From NCBI GenBank assembly GCA_022793315.1, contig JAAWCO010000064.1, forward strand, positions 1-47,264: 47,264 nucleotides of DNA, read 5' to 3'. Below, piece after piece: positions 36,196 to 44,423 of this stretch. A program made the translations under genes and the position numbers. The number at the start of each line of letters is the position of its first letter. Positions within the stretch are counted from its first letter, which is position 1. The notes beneath the pieces are model-generated. The model saw only the letters and a program-made list of their open reading frames with translations, searched no databases and was not told the DNA's origin. Source of the stretch: Clostridiales bacterium. Its GTDB lineage: Bacteria; Bacillota; Clostridia; Oscillospirales; Acutalibacteraceae.

Positions 36196-36891
36196 CTAAT
36201 CCAGCCCGGCGACTGCATCCACGGGCAGGGAGAGGACGACGCCGTGGGCATCGCTCTGCATGCCGCACCGCTCATTGATGGCCTGCATGATGGACCGTTT
36301 TTCCCCATTGCGGGCGAGAATGATGACCACCTCCCGCTCTTGCTGGACACTGATTCCCCAAAATTTTAACGTTTCTTCGTTTCCTACACGGCGACTGTGG
36401 AAAACGGTGCCGCCCGAGGCGCCCACAGGACGGGCGGCCTCCATCACCTCTTCGCTGTATCCCTGATTGACAATCGCCATAATCATGGCGTAACGATTTT
36501 CCGACATTTCCGCATCCTCCCTTACCGGCGGCTTATCCGGCGCTTCCGGCTGCAGTGGCTCAATCAGCCGAATCAGGCGGCCGCAGCTGCCAGACAGGGC
36601 GACCGTGAAGGCTACGCCGCTGTTCGGGGTGCCAAGCAGCAGCCGCTTTTGCAGCTTTTTGAGCATCTCATTCGCAAAGGGCTTTGGCATGATACTCATC
36701 AGGACGTTTTTTTCGACACTTCCGAGCCCCAGCATATCCATCATCTCGCCGGAGGCGGTTCCCTGGGCGCGGAAATGATATTGCACAGGCACCTGTCCCT
36801 CACAGAACAGCTCTCCTGCCTTGTCGGAAAGCCGGGGTGTGGTGATCAGAAAGAGTATCCGAAAAGCCGCTTTTTTAGGATCAGTGATCAT
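36196..36891 (-). CDS. Tandem PII-like signalling protein
   Basis: Protein of 231 residues with two PII-like (GlnB fold) halves, about 1-110 and 128-231. The second half has the clearer signature: YAMIMAIVNQGYSEEVMEAA, GASGGTVFHSRRVG and EREVVIILARNGEKRSIMQA. The first is divergent. PII proteins bind nucleotides and gate transporters. Its ATG overlaps the stop of the DUF1538 membrane gene by 4 bases (ATGA) with GAGGAGG upstream, so it very likely regulates that protein. The ligand is unknown. Confidence 0.85.
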   Translation of the reverse strand: MITDPKKAAFRILFLITTPRLSDKAGELFCEGQVPVQYHFRAQGTASGEMMDMLGLGSVEKNVLMSIMPKPFANEMLKKLQKRLLLGTPNSGVAFTVALSGSCGRLIRLIEPLQPEAPDKPPVREDAEMSENRYAMIMAIVNQGYSEEVMEAARPVGASGGTVFHSRRVGNEETLKFWGISVQQEREVVIILARNGEKRSIMQAINERCGMQSDAHGVVLSLPVDAVAGLD

Positions 36892-38420
36892 TTGAATTCC
36901 TCCTCAAATTCAAGGATTTCATCCATATCCCCAAAGGAGGCCCTGTCCTTCAGCACGGTCTCTTCCACCTTTTTCAGCTTGAACTGATACCAGAGTCCCA
37001 TGATCTGCACCGCGATGAGAGGGGTCAGAGCGACCAGCGCCACCACGCCGAAGGCGTCGGTCATGATGTTGCCGCCAACCGATTCACAGGCGCCGATGCT
37101 GAGCGGGAGCAGAAAGGTAGCGGTCATCGGGCCGCTGGCCACTCCGCCCGAGTCAAAGGCAATTCCCACAAACATTTTGGGAACCAGACGGGACAGCAGC
37201 AGCGCGACCAGGTAACCGGGAATGACAATCCAGTGAATCGGCAGAGCGGTCAGGACGCGCAGCATCGCCAGCCCCACACTGGCCGATACGCCGACCGACA
37301 GACACCGGTTCATGGATTTAGCGGATACGGCGCCGTTGGTCACGCCCTCGACCTGATGATTCAGAACCTGTATGGCCGGTTCGGCCTTGACGATATAATA
37401 ACCGATCAGCATCCCGATGGGGATCAGCAGCCATTTCCACCCCTCAGAGGCGATCCGGCTGCCCAGCAGGGAGCCGACCGGAGAAAAGCCGACATTGACA
37501 CCGCAGAGGAAAAGAACCAGCCCGACATAGGTGTACGCGAAGCCGACCGCCACCCGCAGAATTTGCCGGCGCTGGTAACGGCGGCCGGTCAGCTGAAAAA
37601 TGACGAATACGGCCACCACAGGAAGCAGTGAAATCAGCACCTCCTTCGCGTAGACAGGCAGGCTCAGCAGAAATTCCCACACCACATCCCGTGTGGTGAC
37701 CACATCCGCCACACCGGCGGCGATGTAGGCCGTCTCCGTTGGCGTGTAAAACCGTCCGAGGATCAGCACAGCCAGAATGGGACCGACGCTGGAAAGCGCC
37801 ACCAGGCCGAAGCTGTCATTCGCGGCATTTTTGTCTCCGCGGACAGAAGCCAGACCGACGCCCATCGCCATAATGAAGGGAACAGTCATCGGGCCGGTGG
37901 TCACTCCGCCGGAATCAAAGGCGACCGCCAGAAAGTCCTGCGGAACAAAAAAAGATATTCCCATCAGGAGAAGATACAAAATCATGAGGATAGTGGACAA
38001 ATGGATTTGAAACACGATGCGGAGGATGGCCAGCGCCAGAAACAGACCGACACCAGCCGCCACCGTCAGGATCAAAACCTGATTGGGAATGGAAGGAACC
38101 TGCTCCGCCAACACCTGCAAATCGGGTTCGGCGACGGTGATAATGGCGCCCATGGACAGACCGATCAGAATCATCAGAGGAATCCGGCGGGTTTTGGAGA
38201 TCTGGACGCCGATTCCCTCCCCCAGGGGGGTCATGGCCATTTCCGCGCCCAGCTGAAAAAAGCCCATACCTGCCACCAGCATGACCGCTCCCACCAGAAA
38301 CATCACCATGGTTCCCAGCTCCATCGGAACCAGCAGCACACTGAGCAGCAGGACAATACCGGTAATGGGCAGGACAGCGGAGAGCGATTCCAGCGTTTTT
38401 TCTTTAAGCTTTGGGTTCAT
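36888..38420 (-). CDS. Double DUF1538 membrane protein, likely cation/proton transporter
   Basis: Integral membrane protein of 510 residues with two homologous halves. Each ends with the same motif: AFDSGGVTTGPMTVPF...DSFGLVALSS in the first and AFDSGGVASGPMTATF...DAFGVVALVA in the second. From memory, a two-gene DUF1538 pair (UmpAB) of Halomonas was reported as a Na+(K+)/H+ antiporter; here both halves are one chain. The C-terminus is acidic and cytoplasmic. ATG 38420 follows GAAAGGGGGCG; a longer frame to 38603 is AT-rich and lacks a ribosome site. It is the first gene of the leftward unit with the PII-like gene. Confidence 0.86.
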   Translation of the reverse strand: MNPKLKEKTLESLSAVLPITGIVLLLSVLLVPMELGTMVMFLVGAVMLVAGMGFFQLGAEMAMTPLGEGIGVQISKTRRIPLMILIGLSMGAIITVAEPDLQVLAEQVPSIPNQVLILTVAAGVGLFLALAILRIVFQIHLSTILMILYLLLMGISFFVPQDFLAVAFDSGGVTTGPMTVPFIMAMGVGLASVRGDKNAANDSFGLVALSSVGPILAVLILGRFYTPTETAYIAAGVADVVTTRDVVWEFLLSLPVYAKEVLISLLPVVAVFVIFQLTGRRYQRRQILRVAVGFAYTYVGLVLFLCGVNVGFSPVGSLLGSRIASEGWKWLLIPIGMLIGYYIVKAEPAIQVLNHQVEGVTNGAVSAKSMNRCLSVGVSASVGLAMLRVLTALPIHWIVIPGYLVALLLSRLVPKMFVGIAFDSGGVASGPMTATFLLPLSIGACESVGGNIMTDAFGVVALVALTPLIAVQIMGLWYQFKLKKVEETVLKDRASFGDMDEILEFEEEFK

Positions 38421-38611
38421 GCGGCGCCCCCTTTCGCGAAAATCGGTTTTGGAGGGGAGGCGTTTGAAAAAACGAACAGCGTTACCAAAGATAAGCCGTA
38501 AAAAGCACTTCCAAACATATCCCCATTTTATCGTAACATAATTGAAAAAGGAAAGCAACCGCACCCTGAAGAATCCCCTTTTAAGAAAGGTGCTGAACCC
38601 CAAAACACCGG

Positions 38612-38734
38612 CTATTTCACCAGGCGGCCCTTGACTTGCTTCAGAGCGGATCTATCATCAGAGTAACCAATTCCGATTGAACGGTGGCTGTTTGTAAGGA
38701 CAACACGCCCCTTTGTAATATAGGGAGAAATCAT
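38612..38734 (-). CDS. Possible 40-residue frame inside a structured intergenic element
   Basis: A short minus-strand frame from ATG 38734 reads ISPYITKGRVVLTNSH then SIGIGYSDDRSALKQVKG. It looks protein-like but has no ribosome site, and an overlapping frame on the same strand (running into FSLYYKGACCPYKQPP, then NRNWLL) looks equally coding. Two good-looking frames over the same bases suggest a conserved nucleic-acid element rather than a gene. I recall such phrases as frequent spurious ORFs in Clostridia genomes, but cannot verify this. Confidence 0.25.
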   Translation of the reverse strand: MISPYITKGRVVLTNSHRSIGIGYSDDRSALKQVKGRLVK

Positions 38735-38988
38735 TTTGCAAGTCGGCTTTTAGTAGCACCAGCAGGAAAAGGATCCCTTGTTCCTGAGTCTTTCGGTGCT
38801 TCTGCTCCCTCTGGTTTTCATTAAATCAGCCAAATGGGGAGTTCACGGTATAGCCCGCTCTCCGCCTTTATGAAAACGGTAAAGAAGCAAGAGGGAATTT
38901 ACCGTTTGCAGGCGAAGTGAAAAGAGAGTCTGGAAAGACGCCCGCTCTGTATAAGATACGCCTGCGGAGCATCTTCTCCTGCAGGCGC
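38735..38988. repeat. Structured, possibly dispersed intergenic element
   Basis: Three stable inverted repeats occur in about 230 bases. (1) GCACC/GGTGC (38756-38799) enclosing CAGGAAAAGG-ATC-CCTTGTTCCTG. (2) A perfect AAACGGTAAA/TTTACCGTTT (38874-38883 and 38898-38907). (3) CGCCTGCGGAG/CTCCTGCAGGCG (38959-38988) followed on the plus strand at a distance by a T-rich run. No gene is recognised. With the adjacent small frames it may form one repeat or RNA element of about 380 bases in the gap 38421-39041. Confidence 0.45.
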
Positions 38989-39041
38989 AAAGGTGTCATC
39001 TTCTTTCTTTTTTGATGGCGGCGTGGGGGAACCAACGGCCT

Positions 39042-40094
39042 TTATTCAGATACTTCCCCTACCTCACGGTACTGATAGACACGGCTGTAGTCTTTGGTCT
39101 CGGGGTCCTTGACGACCTCTGACCGGTTGCGGTACAGCAGGCGGACAATCGCATATACGTCGATCCAGATTTCGTTATCGCTTTCCTTTTGCGATTCGTC
39201 AAAAATCAGCTCCAGACCGAAATGGAGATGGGGCACATCAATATTGTTGGTGTTTTCTTTAGGGCTGTAGCCGGTGTGACCCAGATAGCCGATCACATCG
39301 CCCGGATTGACCACGGAGCCCTCCTGAAGTGACTTATGAAAGGGAAAATTCTGCCTCAGATGAGCGTAGTAATAATAGCGTTTTTTATCAAAGCTCCGGA
39401 TGCCGATCCGCCAGCCGCCGTATTGGTTCCAGCCGATGGCCTCCACGGTGCCGCCCTCCACAGCGATAATGGGGGTGCCGGTAGCGCCCATCATATCGTG
39501 CCCAAGATGACGGCGTTTGTATCCGTAGGAACGGCTGCTGCCAAAATCGTCGTAGTCGTTGTAGGGATAGTTTTTGGCGATAGGGGAAAAGGCCTTCAAT
39601 CCATATTTTCTTTCCCAGCGCCGGCCGCCCTCCGCATCGGCGTCCTCCACCTCTATTTCATATTCGCCGATCAGTCCGCCCAGAGCGGCATGATATGCCT
39701 CGTAGAAATAGGTGTAATTTTTAAGCTTTTCCGTCAGTTCCGCCATGCTTTTGCCCTCACGGAGCTGACTGGCAATTTCATCCAGCCGCTCTGTTTTGAA
39801 GCCGCTGAAATTGCCGCCGCATCGTGTCGCGACATAGGCCAGCAGCTCGATCCAGTCAAGGGAGACGCCGTCCTCCTCAGAATGGGAGTGGATATCCAGC
39901 TTCATGGCGTATTCCAGCGCTTCATAAGGAACGTTGAAATCCACCCATTTGATAAAGTCTCCTTTTTCTTCCTTTTCCTCAGCGGCCTGCACAGCCCGGG
40001 CATAGGCCAGGCCGCTTCCCGTAAACAATACCGCCGCCGCCAGTAGGCCGACAGCAATCTGGCGCAGCCGCTTTCTACCAATCAGAAGATACAT
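39042..40094 (-). CDS. Secreted M23-family metallopeptidase
   Basis: Protein of 350 residues with an N-terminal membrane/signal segment (about 12-34, ending ARAVQA), a helical middle and a LytM/M23 domain at about 200-320. The zinc motif is complete: HLGHD, YYYAHL and HLHFGLE. Such enzymes cut peptidoglycan cross-bridges or act in sporulation and cell-wall remodelling. Unlike many sporulation M23 proteins it has no LysM or SPOR domain. GGGAGG precedes the ATG. It stands alone between two terminator-like structures. Confidence 0.88.
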   Translation of the reverse strand: MYLLIGRKRLRQIAVGLLAAAVLFTGSGLAYARAVQAAEEKEEKGDFIKWVDFNVPYEALEYAMKLDIHSHSEEDGVSLDWIELLAYVATRCGGNFSGFKTERLDEIASQLREGKSMAELTEKLKNYTYFYEAYHAALGGLIGEYEIEVEDADAEGGRRWERKYGLKAFSPIAKNYPYNDYDDFGSSRSYGYKRRHLGHDMMGATGTPIIAVEGGTVEAIGWNQYGGWRIGIRSFDKKRYYYYAHLRQNFPFHKSLQEGSVVNPGDVIGYLGHTGYSPKENTNNIDVPHLHFGLELIFDESQKESDNEIWIDVYAIVRLLYRNRSEVVKDPETKDYSRVYQYREVGEVSE

Positions 40095-40194
40095 GATGTC
40101 CTCCCGCTTCTTCCTGTAAATTCAGCGTTTCCCGCCTTTGATTTATCTATATGTGGCAAGGGGCGCAGACATGACGGAAGAGAAAAGACGGGAA

Positions 40195-40240
40195 AAACAA
40201 GCCGCCCCTCTGTCAACGTTGACAGAGGGGCGGCTTGTTT
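40195..40240 (-). terminator. Perfect 46-bp palindromic terminator
   Basis: A perfect palindrome with core TGTCAACGTTGACA and GC-rich arms (GCCGCCCC/GGGGCGGC), centred at 40217/40218. On the minus strand it begins 8 bases after the stop of the GH26-like gene and is followed by a T run, so it is an intrinsic terminator of that unit. Confidence 0.85.
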
Positions 40241-40247
40241 ACGGAAG

Positions 40248-41966
40248 TTATGCGTAATACTCAGCAAAGCCCTTGCGGAAGGCTTCCATCAGATCCTTAT
40301 CCTTGATATCAAGGCTATAGTGATTGACGATCTTGGAACCGTCTTCTGTGTAATCGTTCGCGCTGAACCAGATGCCATATTTGATCTGGGGCAGGCTCTC
40401 AATGTCCTTAAATGTCTGGGCGATCCAGTCGAGCTGCTGCTGCTTCAGAGTTCCGTCTCCGCGCCCACAGGCAAATTCCGGAATCGCCATCGGCCAGTTT
40501 TCCTGGAAGAACGGGGCGAACTGCCGGATATTTTCAGTATACATTTCTTTCCAGGAGGGGAAGCCCTTATATCCGGAGCAGTAGGCGGTCAGACCAATCA
40601 CATGGACAGCCTCAATCGGGGGCAGATAATTGATCCAGTTGGACCATTTGCCCGGAGGGAAGCTACCCGACTGAGGATTGAAGACCCAGATAGCGTTGTT
40701 GACGCCCTCTTCTTTGCAGATATTGTACAGACGCATCCAGGATTCCACAAAGGAATCCGCATCCACCATGTTGACCAGAGCGCAGTAGGTGGTCCAGTCG
40801 GAGTTCATTTCGTTGTTGAGGCGCAGCAGGGTGGGCTGGCCGTATTCCTTCAGCGCGCGGGCAAAAGCACGCAGCGTTTCGTCCTTTTCACCGCGCAGAA
40901 TATCCAGCACGGGCGTATATCCGCCCAGGTCGGTGTTGTTGGAGGTGGTGTACTGATAAGACAGCTGCAGGATTTTGCCGTCCTCATGGATCTGCCGGGC
41001 GAGCTCCAGCGGGAACTCGTGCTGAAGATGGATATATTGGGACATGATCGGGAAATCATAACCTACCTTTTTCTCCATATTGGGAATCTGGATGTTATAG
41101 CCGGTGGAGGCCATGTTGGACTGGAAGATACCCCAGTTCATCTTTTTCTGGCTGCACAGCGTGTCATAGAGGGCTTTGGTTTCCGGCGTCCAGTTTTCGT
41201 CGATAGTGGGGGAATCGAATTCCGGAAGCGGGGCAAACATGGCCAGGCCCTTTTGGGGGATCCGCTCGAAGGAGTTCAGAATCTCTTCCAGGTTTTCGAT
41301 GGGACCGGTGGAACGGAACAGGAAATGATAGAAGGTGGTGCGATTGGAGTAGAGGTTCACATAGGTGTAATGGTCCTTGCTGCCCTCCGGCATGTCTTTC
41401 AGCTGCATCCGGATGATTTGAGCGGTGAACTCGCCATAGGTCTTGGTCTCAACCGGCTGCAGCGGGGAGACCCGGTTCAGCGCCTGCCATCTTCTGTCCA
41501 GCAGGTGCAGGTTGACATACTCCTCCAGATGCTCCTCCGCCGACGGCTTTTTCAGTTCTTCGGTGGTGATGGTGAGGACCATATCGTCGGAGGTATACCG
41601 CACGCGGATGGGGCTGTAAGAAAAGTCTTGCTTCCAGCTGGCGGGAAGGTCGAGAATATAGCCGTCGGGATAATTGACCACCCGCTGGGTATCGCCGGAG
41701 TAGTAGATAACCTTATTATCCTTGGCCTCCACTATCTCGGTGGCCGCTGAACGCTCGCCGTTTTCATAAAGCTCCATTTTGTCAATGGTGCCCAGTCCCT
41801 CTATCTGAGAGGCTTTCTGCAGGCCTGTGCGGACAGCAGTCAGCTCGCTTTCACTGGGAGCGGGGGATGGGGCGGGGCCGTTCTGATCGGTACAGCCCGA
41901 GAAGGTGAACAGCAGACAGGCGGCCACGCCGGCCGACAGCAAACGCCGAATACTGTGTTTTTTCAT
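40248..41966 (-). CDS. GH26-like lipoprotein glycoside hydrolase
   Basis: Lipoprotein of 572 residues. The signal peptide ends in the lipobox FSGC (Cys25). A beta-rich domain spans about 45-240. The rest (about 260-572) looks like a clan GH-A barrel of the GH26 type, with TLLRLNNEMNSDW carrying the likely acid/base Glu386 and MAIPEFACG the likely nucleophile Glu497. GH26 enzymes act mostly on beta-mannans; the substrate here is unknown and the match is distant. It is the second gene of a leftward pair behind a membrane-anchored secreted protein. Confidence 0.7.
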   Translation of the reverse strand: MKKHSIRRLLSAGVAACLLFTFSGCTDQNGPAPSPAPSESELTAVRTGLQKASQIEGLGTIDKMELYENGERSAATEIVEAKDNKVIYYSGDTQRVVNYPDGYILDLPASWKQDFSYSPIRVRYTSDDMVLTITTEELKKPSAEEHLEEYVNLHLLDRRWQALNRVSPLQPVETKTYGEFTAQIIRMQLKDMPEGSKDHYTYVNLYSNRTTFYHFLFRSTGPIENLEEILNSFERIPQKGLAMFAPLPEFDSPTIDENWTPETKALYDTLCSQKKMNWGIFQSNMASTGYNIQIPNMEKKVGYDFPIMSQYIHLQHEFPLELARQIHEDGKILQLSYQYTTSNNTDLGGYTPVLDILRGEKDETLRAFARALKEYGQPTLLRLNNEMNSDWTTYCALVNMVDADSFVESWMRLYNICKEEGVNNAIWVFNPQSGSFPPGKWSNWINYLPPIEAVHVIGLTAYCSGYKGFPSWKEMYTENIRQFAPFFQENWPMAIPEFACGRGDGTLKQQQLDWIAQTFKDIESLPQIKYGIWFSANDYTEDGSKIVNHYSLDIKDKDLMEAFRKGFAEYYA

Positions 41967-41992
41967 CGTTTTACTCCTCTGTTATGTTAGTA

Positions 41993-42016
41993 GACGGAGC
42001 GGACAATCGCTCCGTC
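41993..42016 (-). other. Intercistronic hairpin
   Basis: GACGGAGCG (41993-42001), loop GACAAT, CGCTCCGTC (42008-42016). It lies between the two genes of the leftward pair and is not followed by a T run, so it may stabilise or process the message rather than end it. Confidence 0.5.
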
Positions 42017-42071
42017 CCGAGTCCCTGATCCGATGCCTGGACGGGCCCCGGGATGTGTGCGGCGAAAGGAT

Positions 42072-42977
42072 TTACTTCTTGCTGCCGGAGGAATCGCCGC
42101 CGCTGCGTTTGCGGATGATGATAACAGCCACAACAATGGCCGCGGCCACTACCACAATGGCGACCACCACCAGAATGGCGGCCAGATTGTCTGCATTGTT
42201 CTGGCTGCCGTCGCCAGAAGGGCTGTCTTTTTTCGTGGTGGGGGTTTTCAGAGGACTGGTGATCAGGGTGACATTGGGATCCGGCTCATAGCCCGTGATC
42301 ATGCTCATGTCCAACCGGACACCCTCCGGATCATTCGGGTCATCATTGCCGATGGCCAGCTTGTTGATGGTCAGGGTGCCGCTGACCCCATCCGGTGTGG
42401 TATCCACAATATAGAGGCCGATGTGGGGGGCCATCACCGGGTTAATACCAGCCAGAGCAGGCACCTCTTTCTCAATAAACTCCTTCAGATTGACTTTGCC
42501 CTGATAGGTACCTGCCTTGCCATCGTAAGCCGGGGCTATCGGCTGCTGAGCCGACATATTGGCGGTGGCGATAAGCTTAGCCAGACCGAATGGCTGGCCG
42601 TTGATGGTGAAGTTGATATTCCACTCGGTATCGCAGGTCAGGTCAAAATACAGATACGGGTTTTTTTCGAGATCAAGGGTGGGCATCAGCTCGACATGCA
42701 TGGTGGCAATCCGGACCCAGCGGTTTTTGGCTTTGGCGGAACGCCGGATTTGGATGGCGCCGTTTTCCTTGACTTCTGTGATCGTGTAGGCATCCTCACC
42801 GTTCAGCTCGACATAGGCGTTGTCCCCACCGGTTTCTGACTGCCAGAAATTGGGCTCCACAATCGGGACGATCCCCACGCCGCTGTTTTCCTGGGCCGCG
42901 GTCGAAATGGCGGCCGCTGAAAATAACAGCGCAGTGGATAAGAGGAGACAGGCTGTTTTTCGGACAAATTTCATCAA
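42072..42977 (-). CDS. Secreted, membrane-anchored beta-rich protein, unknown function
   Basis: Protein of 301 residues with a signal peptide (to about residue 27, ISTAAQ), a beta-sandwich-like extracellular region (about 30-215), a Thr/Ser/Pro linker and a C-terminal membrane helix with RKRS after it. NPYLYFDLTCDTEWNINF resembles carbohydrate-binding modules but I cannot assign a family. It is expressed from a good promoter with the GH26-like lipoprotein downstream, suggesting a joint role in binding and cutting a surface glycan. Confidence 0.7.
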   Translation of the reverse strand: MMKFVRKTACLLLSTALLFSAAAISTAAQENSGVGIVPIVEPNFWQSETGGDNAYVELNGEDAYTITEVKENGAIQIRRSAKAKNRWVRIATMHVELMPTLDLEKNPYLYFDLTCDTEWNINFTINGQPFGLAKLIATANMSAQQPIAPAYDGKAGTYQGKVNLKEFIEKEVPALAGINPVMAPHIGLYIVDTTPDGVSGTLTINKLAIGNDDPNDPEGVRLDMSMITGYEPDPNVTLITSPLKTPTTKKDSPSGDGSQNNADNLAAILVVVAIVVVAAAIVVAVIIIRKRSGGDSSGSKK

Positions 42978-43115
42978 TAGCTCTCCCTTTTCAAAAATAA
43001 CCTGCCGCCGGCGAAGCCGAATGCCCGGCCGCCGGCGATAGACACGTACGAGAGTCTGAACAACTGTTTCCAGCGGCTGTTGAATGGAGACAGCTGTCAG
43101 ACCCTTTTGCCTCTC

Positions 43116-43144
43116 ATTATAAGGTTATTTTTTCCGGTATACAA
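43116..43144 (-). promoter_or_regulatory. Promoter of the anchored-protein/GH26-like unit
   Basis: Minus-strand TTGTAT (43139-43144), 17 bases, perfect TATAAT (43116-43121). A leader of about 130 bases follows before the first ATG. Confidence 0.65.
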
Positions 43145-43229
43145 GAGGGTTGCCTAAATTCCTCAAAATAGTTGACAGAAAATTAAAGAAAAGTTTGAGA
43201 ATTCCGGGTCTTCTGGTGCTTTGAATACA

Positions 43230-43252
43230 GCAGGAAGGGAAAACCTTCCTGC
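43230..43252 (-). terminator. Hairpin after spoIIR
   Basis: GCAGGAAGG (43230-43238), loop of 5, CCTTCCTGC (43244-43252), just after the spoIIR stop on the minus strand. The T run is weak. Confidence 0.5.
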
Positions 43253-43258
43253 CGGAGT

Positions 43259-43906
43259 CTATTCCAGGGAGGTGGATTCGGGCTGACCGAACCATGAGCC
43301 GATTTGACGGCACAGGCCTTCAAAGAGCTCCACCGCTTTGAAACGGACCTCGTATTTTTGGGGCTGAGTGACGATATCCTGTTGCACTGGGTCCAGCACA
43401 TCGTCCAACGCGGCGCTCTGCTCCGCTGCAGAGACGCACAGCGGCGGAAAAACCATACACCACCAGTTTTTCCCTTTTCCTTCACCGATGGTAATACGCA
43501 AAGCGTCGTACATACCGGCGGGCAGGGTGATAGAACTGCTGTCAGCTCCTTCATAATGGCGGGTAGTGAAATACATATGGCACAGGCTAACGGTTACCTC
43601 ATAGGAATATCCCTCCGCACGGACGCATTCCCGGGCGGCTTCCTCCAGCGTGGAAAGCTGTTCGCGGGCCAGCGCCAGCGCCTCCCCTTCGTTCGCCGCG
43701 CCGTCAAATAAACCCTGCGCGGCGCCGATGACAGCATCGCGGACCTTCAGCTTGAGCTGCTGATCCTCCTCGCTGTCCGAATGGGCCAGCACATGCAGAC
43801 GAAGCACCTGTTCGCGTATTCGGGCACATTCTCCCGCAAAGCCGCATATAGAGAGGAGCAAAGAGAGGACCACAGCCGCTGAGACGGCCTTTATCAGCCT
43901 GTTCAT
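43259..43906 (-). CDS. spoIIR: Stage II sporulation protein R
   Basis: Protein of 215 residues matching SpoIIR, the forespore-made signalling protein secreted into the intermembrane space to trigger SpoIIGA cleavage of pro-sigma-E. It has an N-terminal membrane/signal segment (about 5-25), then RLHVLAHSDSEEDQQLKLKV and the hallmark GKNWWCMVFPPLC. It shows that the organism can form endospores. A forespore-type promoter candidate lies upstream. It is unlinked to other sporulation genes here, as is common. Confidence 0.95.
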   Translation of the reverse strand: MNRLIKAVSAAVVLSLLLSICGFAGECARIREQVLRLHVLAHSDSEEDQQLKLKVRDAVIGAAQGLFDGAANEGEALALAREQLSTLEEAARECVRAEGYSYEVTVSLCHMYFTTRHYEGADSSSITLPAGMYDALRITIGEGKGKNWWCMVFPPLCVSAAEQSAALDDVLDPVQQDIVTQPQKYEVRFKAVELFEGLCRQIGSWFGQPESTSLE

Positions 43907-43949
43907 TCGGAATACCGCCTTTCGGTGTTGTTTTTTATGTTGGTATCCG

Positions 43950-43978
43950 AAGTATGGGCGTCTTCCGGGACTTTATAC
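43950..43978 (-). promoter_or_regulatory. Candidate sigma-F/G promoter for spoIIR
   Basis: Minus-strand GTATA (43974-43978), then 17 bases to CATACTT (43950-43956). This resembles the sigma-F pattern GYATA with GGnnAnAHTR (read as GCCCATACTT here), with two mismatches. spoIIR is known to be sigma-F dependent in Bacillus. Confidence 0.4.
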
Positions 43979-44030
43979 AGAATGACTGGAAAATACAGGA
44001 AGCCCCATGCAGAACAAGACAGAAGGGGTG

Positions 44031-44059
44031 TTGACATAAATCATTTATAATGATATATT
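44031..44059 (+). promoter_or_regulatory. Promoter of the XRE-repressor gene
   Basis: Perfect TTGACA (44031-44036), 17 bases, TATATT (44054-44059). Two operator-like palindromes overlap it. Confidence 0.7.
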
Positions 44060-44075
44060 GATCATAAAAAATGAT
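44040..44075 (+). promoter_or_regulatory. Two phased operator palindromes, ATCAT-N5-ATGAT
   Basis: ATCATTTATAATGAT (44040-44054) and ATCATAAAAAATGAT (44061-44075) share both half-sites and spacer length. Their centres are 21 bases apart, two helical turns, so two dimers could bind on one face. The first overlaps the spacer and -10 box; the second covers the start site. Autorepression by the XRE protein is inferred. Confidence 0.6.
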
Positions 44076-44089
44076 GAGGAGGGAGTTGC

Positions 44090-44362
44090 ATGTTGATTTT
44101 GCAGATTCTCAGATGCCGCCAGGGGCTTACCCAGCAGGAGCTGGCCTGTCGGGTGGGTGTGGGCCAGGCGGCGATTTCCATGTGGGAAGGGGGCACCAAC
44201 CGTCCCCGGGCGGACCGGCTTCCGGTTTTGGCTGAGGCGCTGAGTTGTACAATCGACGACCTTTTTACCGAGGTGAACGAAGAGGAGGCGGTTCGTTGGG
44301 CATTGTCCGGGTCCGCCTGCCGTCCCCTGAAGCACGAAGAAAAACAGGCGGAACAGTCATAG
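44090..44362 (+). CDS. XRE-family helix-turn-helix regulator
   Basis: Protein of 90 residues. Residues 5-60 form a Cro/C1-type helix-turn-helix (LTQQELACRVGVGQAAISMW, then PRADRLPVLAEALSCTIDDLF). The C-terminal 30 residues are charged and probably aid dimerisation. AGGAGGGAG precedes the ATG. It is divergent from spoIIR and followed 61 bases later by a small gene that it may control together with itself. Confidence 0.9.
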   Translation: MLILQILRCRQGLTQQELACRVGVGQAAISMWEGGTNRPRADRLPVLAEALSCTIDDLFTEVNEEEAVRWALSGSACRPLKHEEKQAEQS

Positions 44363-44423
44363 TGGACAAGCGCCAGTCATATATTGCAGCGGACATCAGC
44401 GATAAAAAAGAGGAGGGGAAGCT

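Noticed and set aside
38631-38658. Plus-strand TTGACT, 16 bases, TATCAT, as promoter of a non-coding RNA
   Set aside because: It lies inside sequence that reads as protein-like on the other strand, and nothing downstream is clearly a gene; kept only as part of the structured element.
43168-43173. Plus-strand TTGACA as promoter antisense to spoIIR
   Set aside because: No -10 hexamer at suitable distance.
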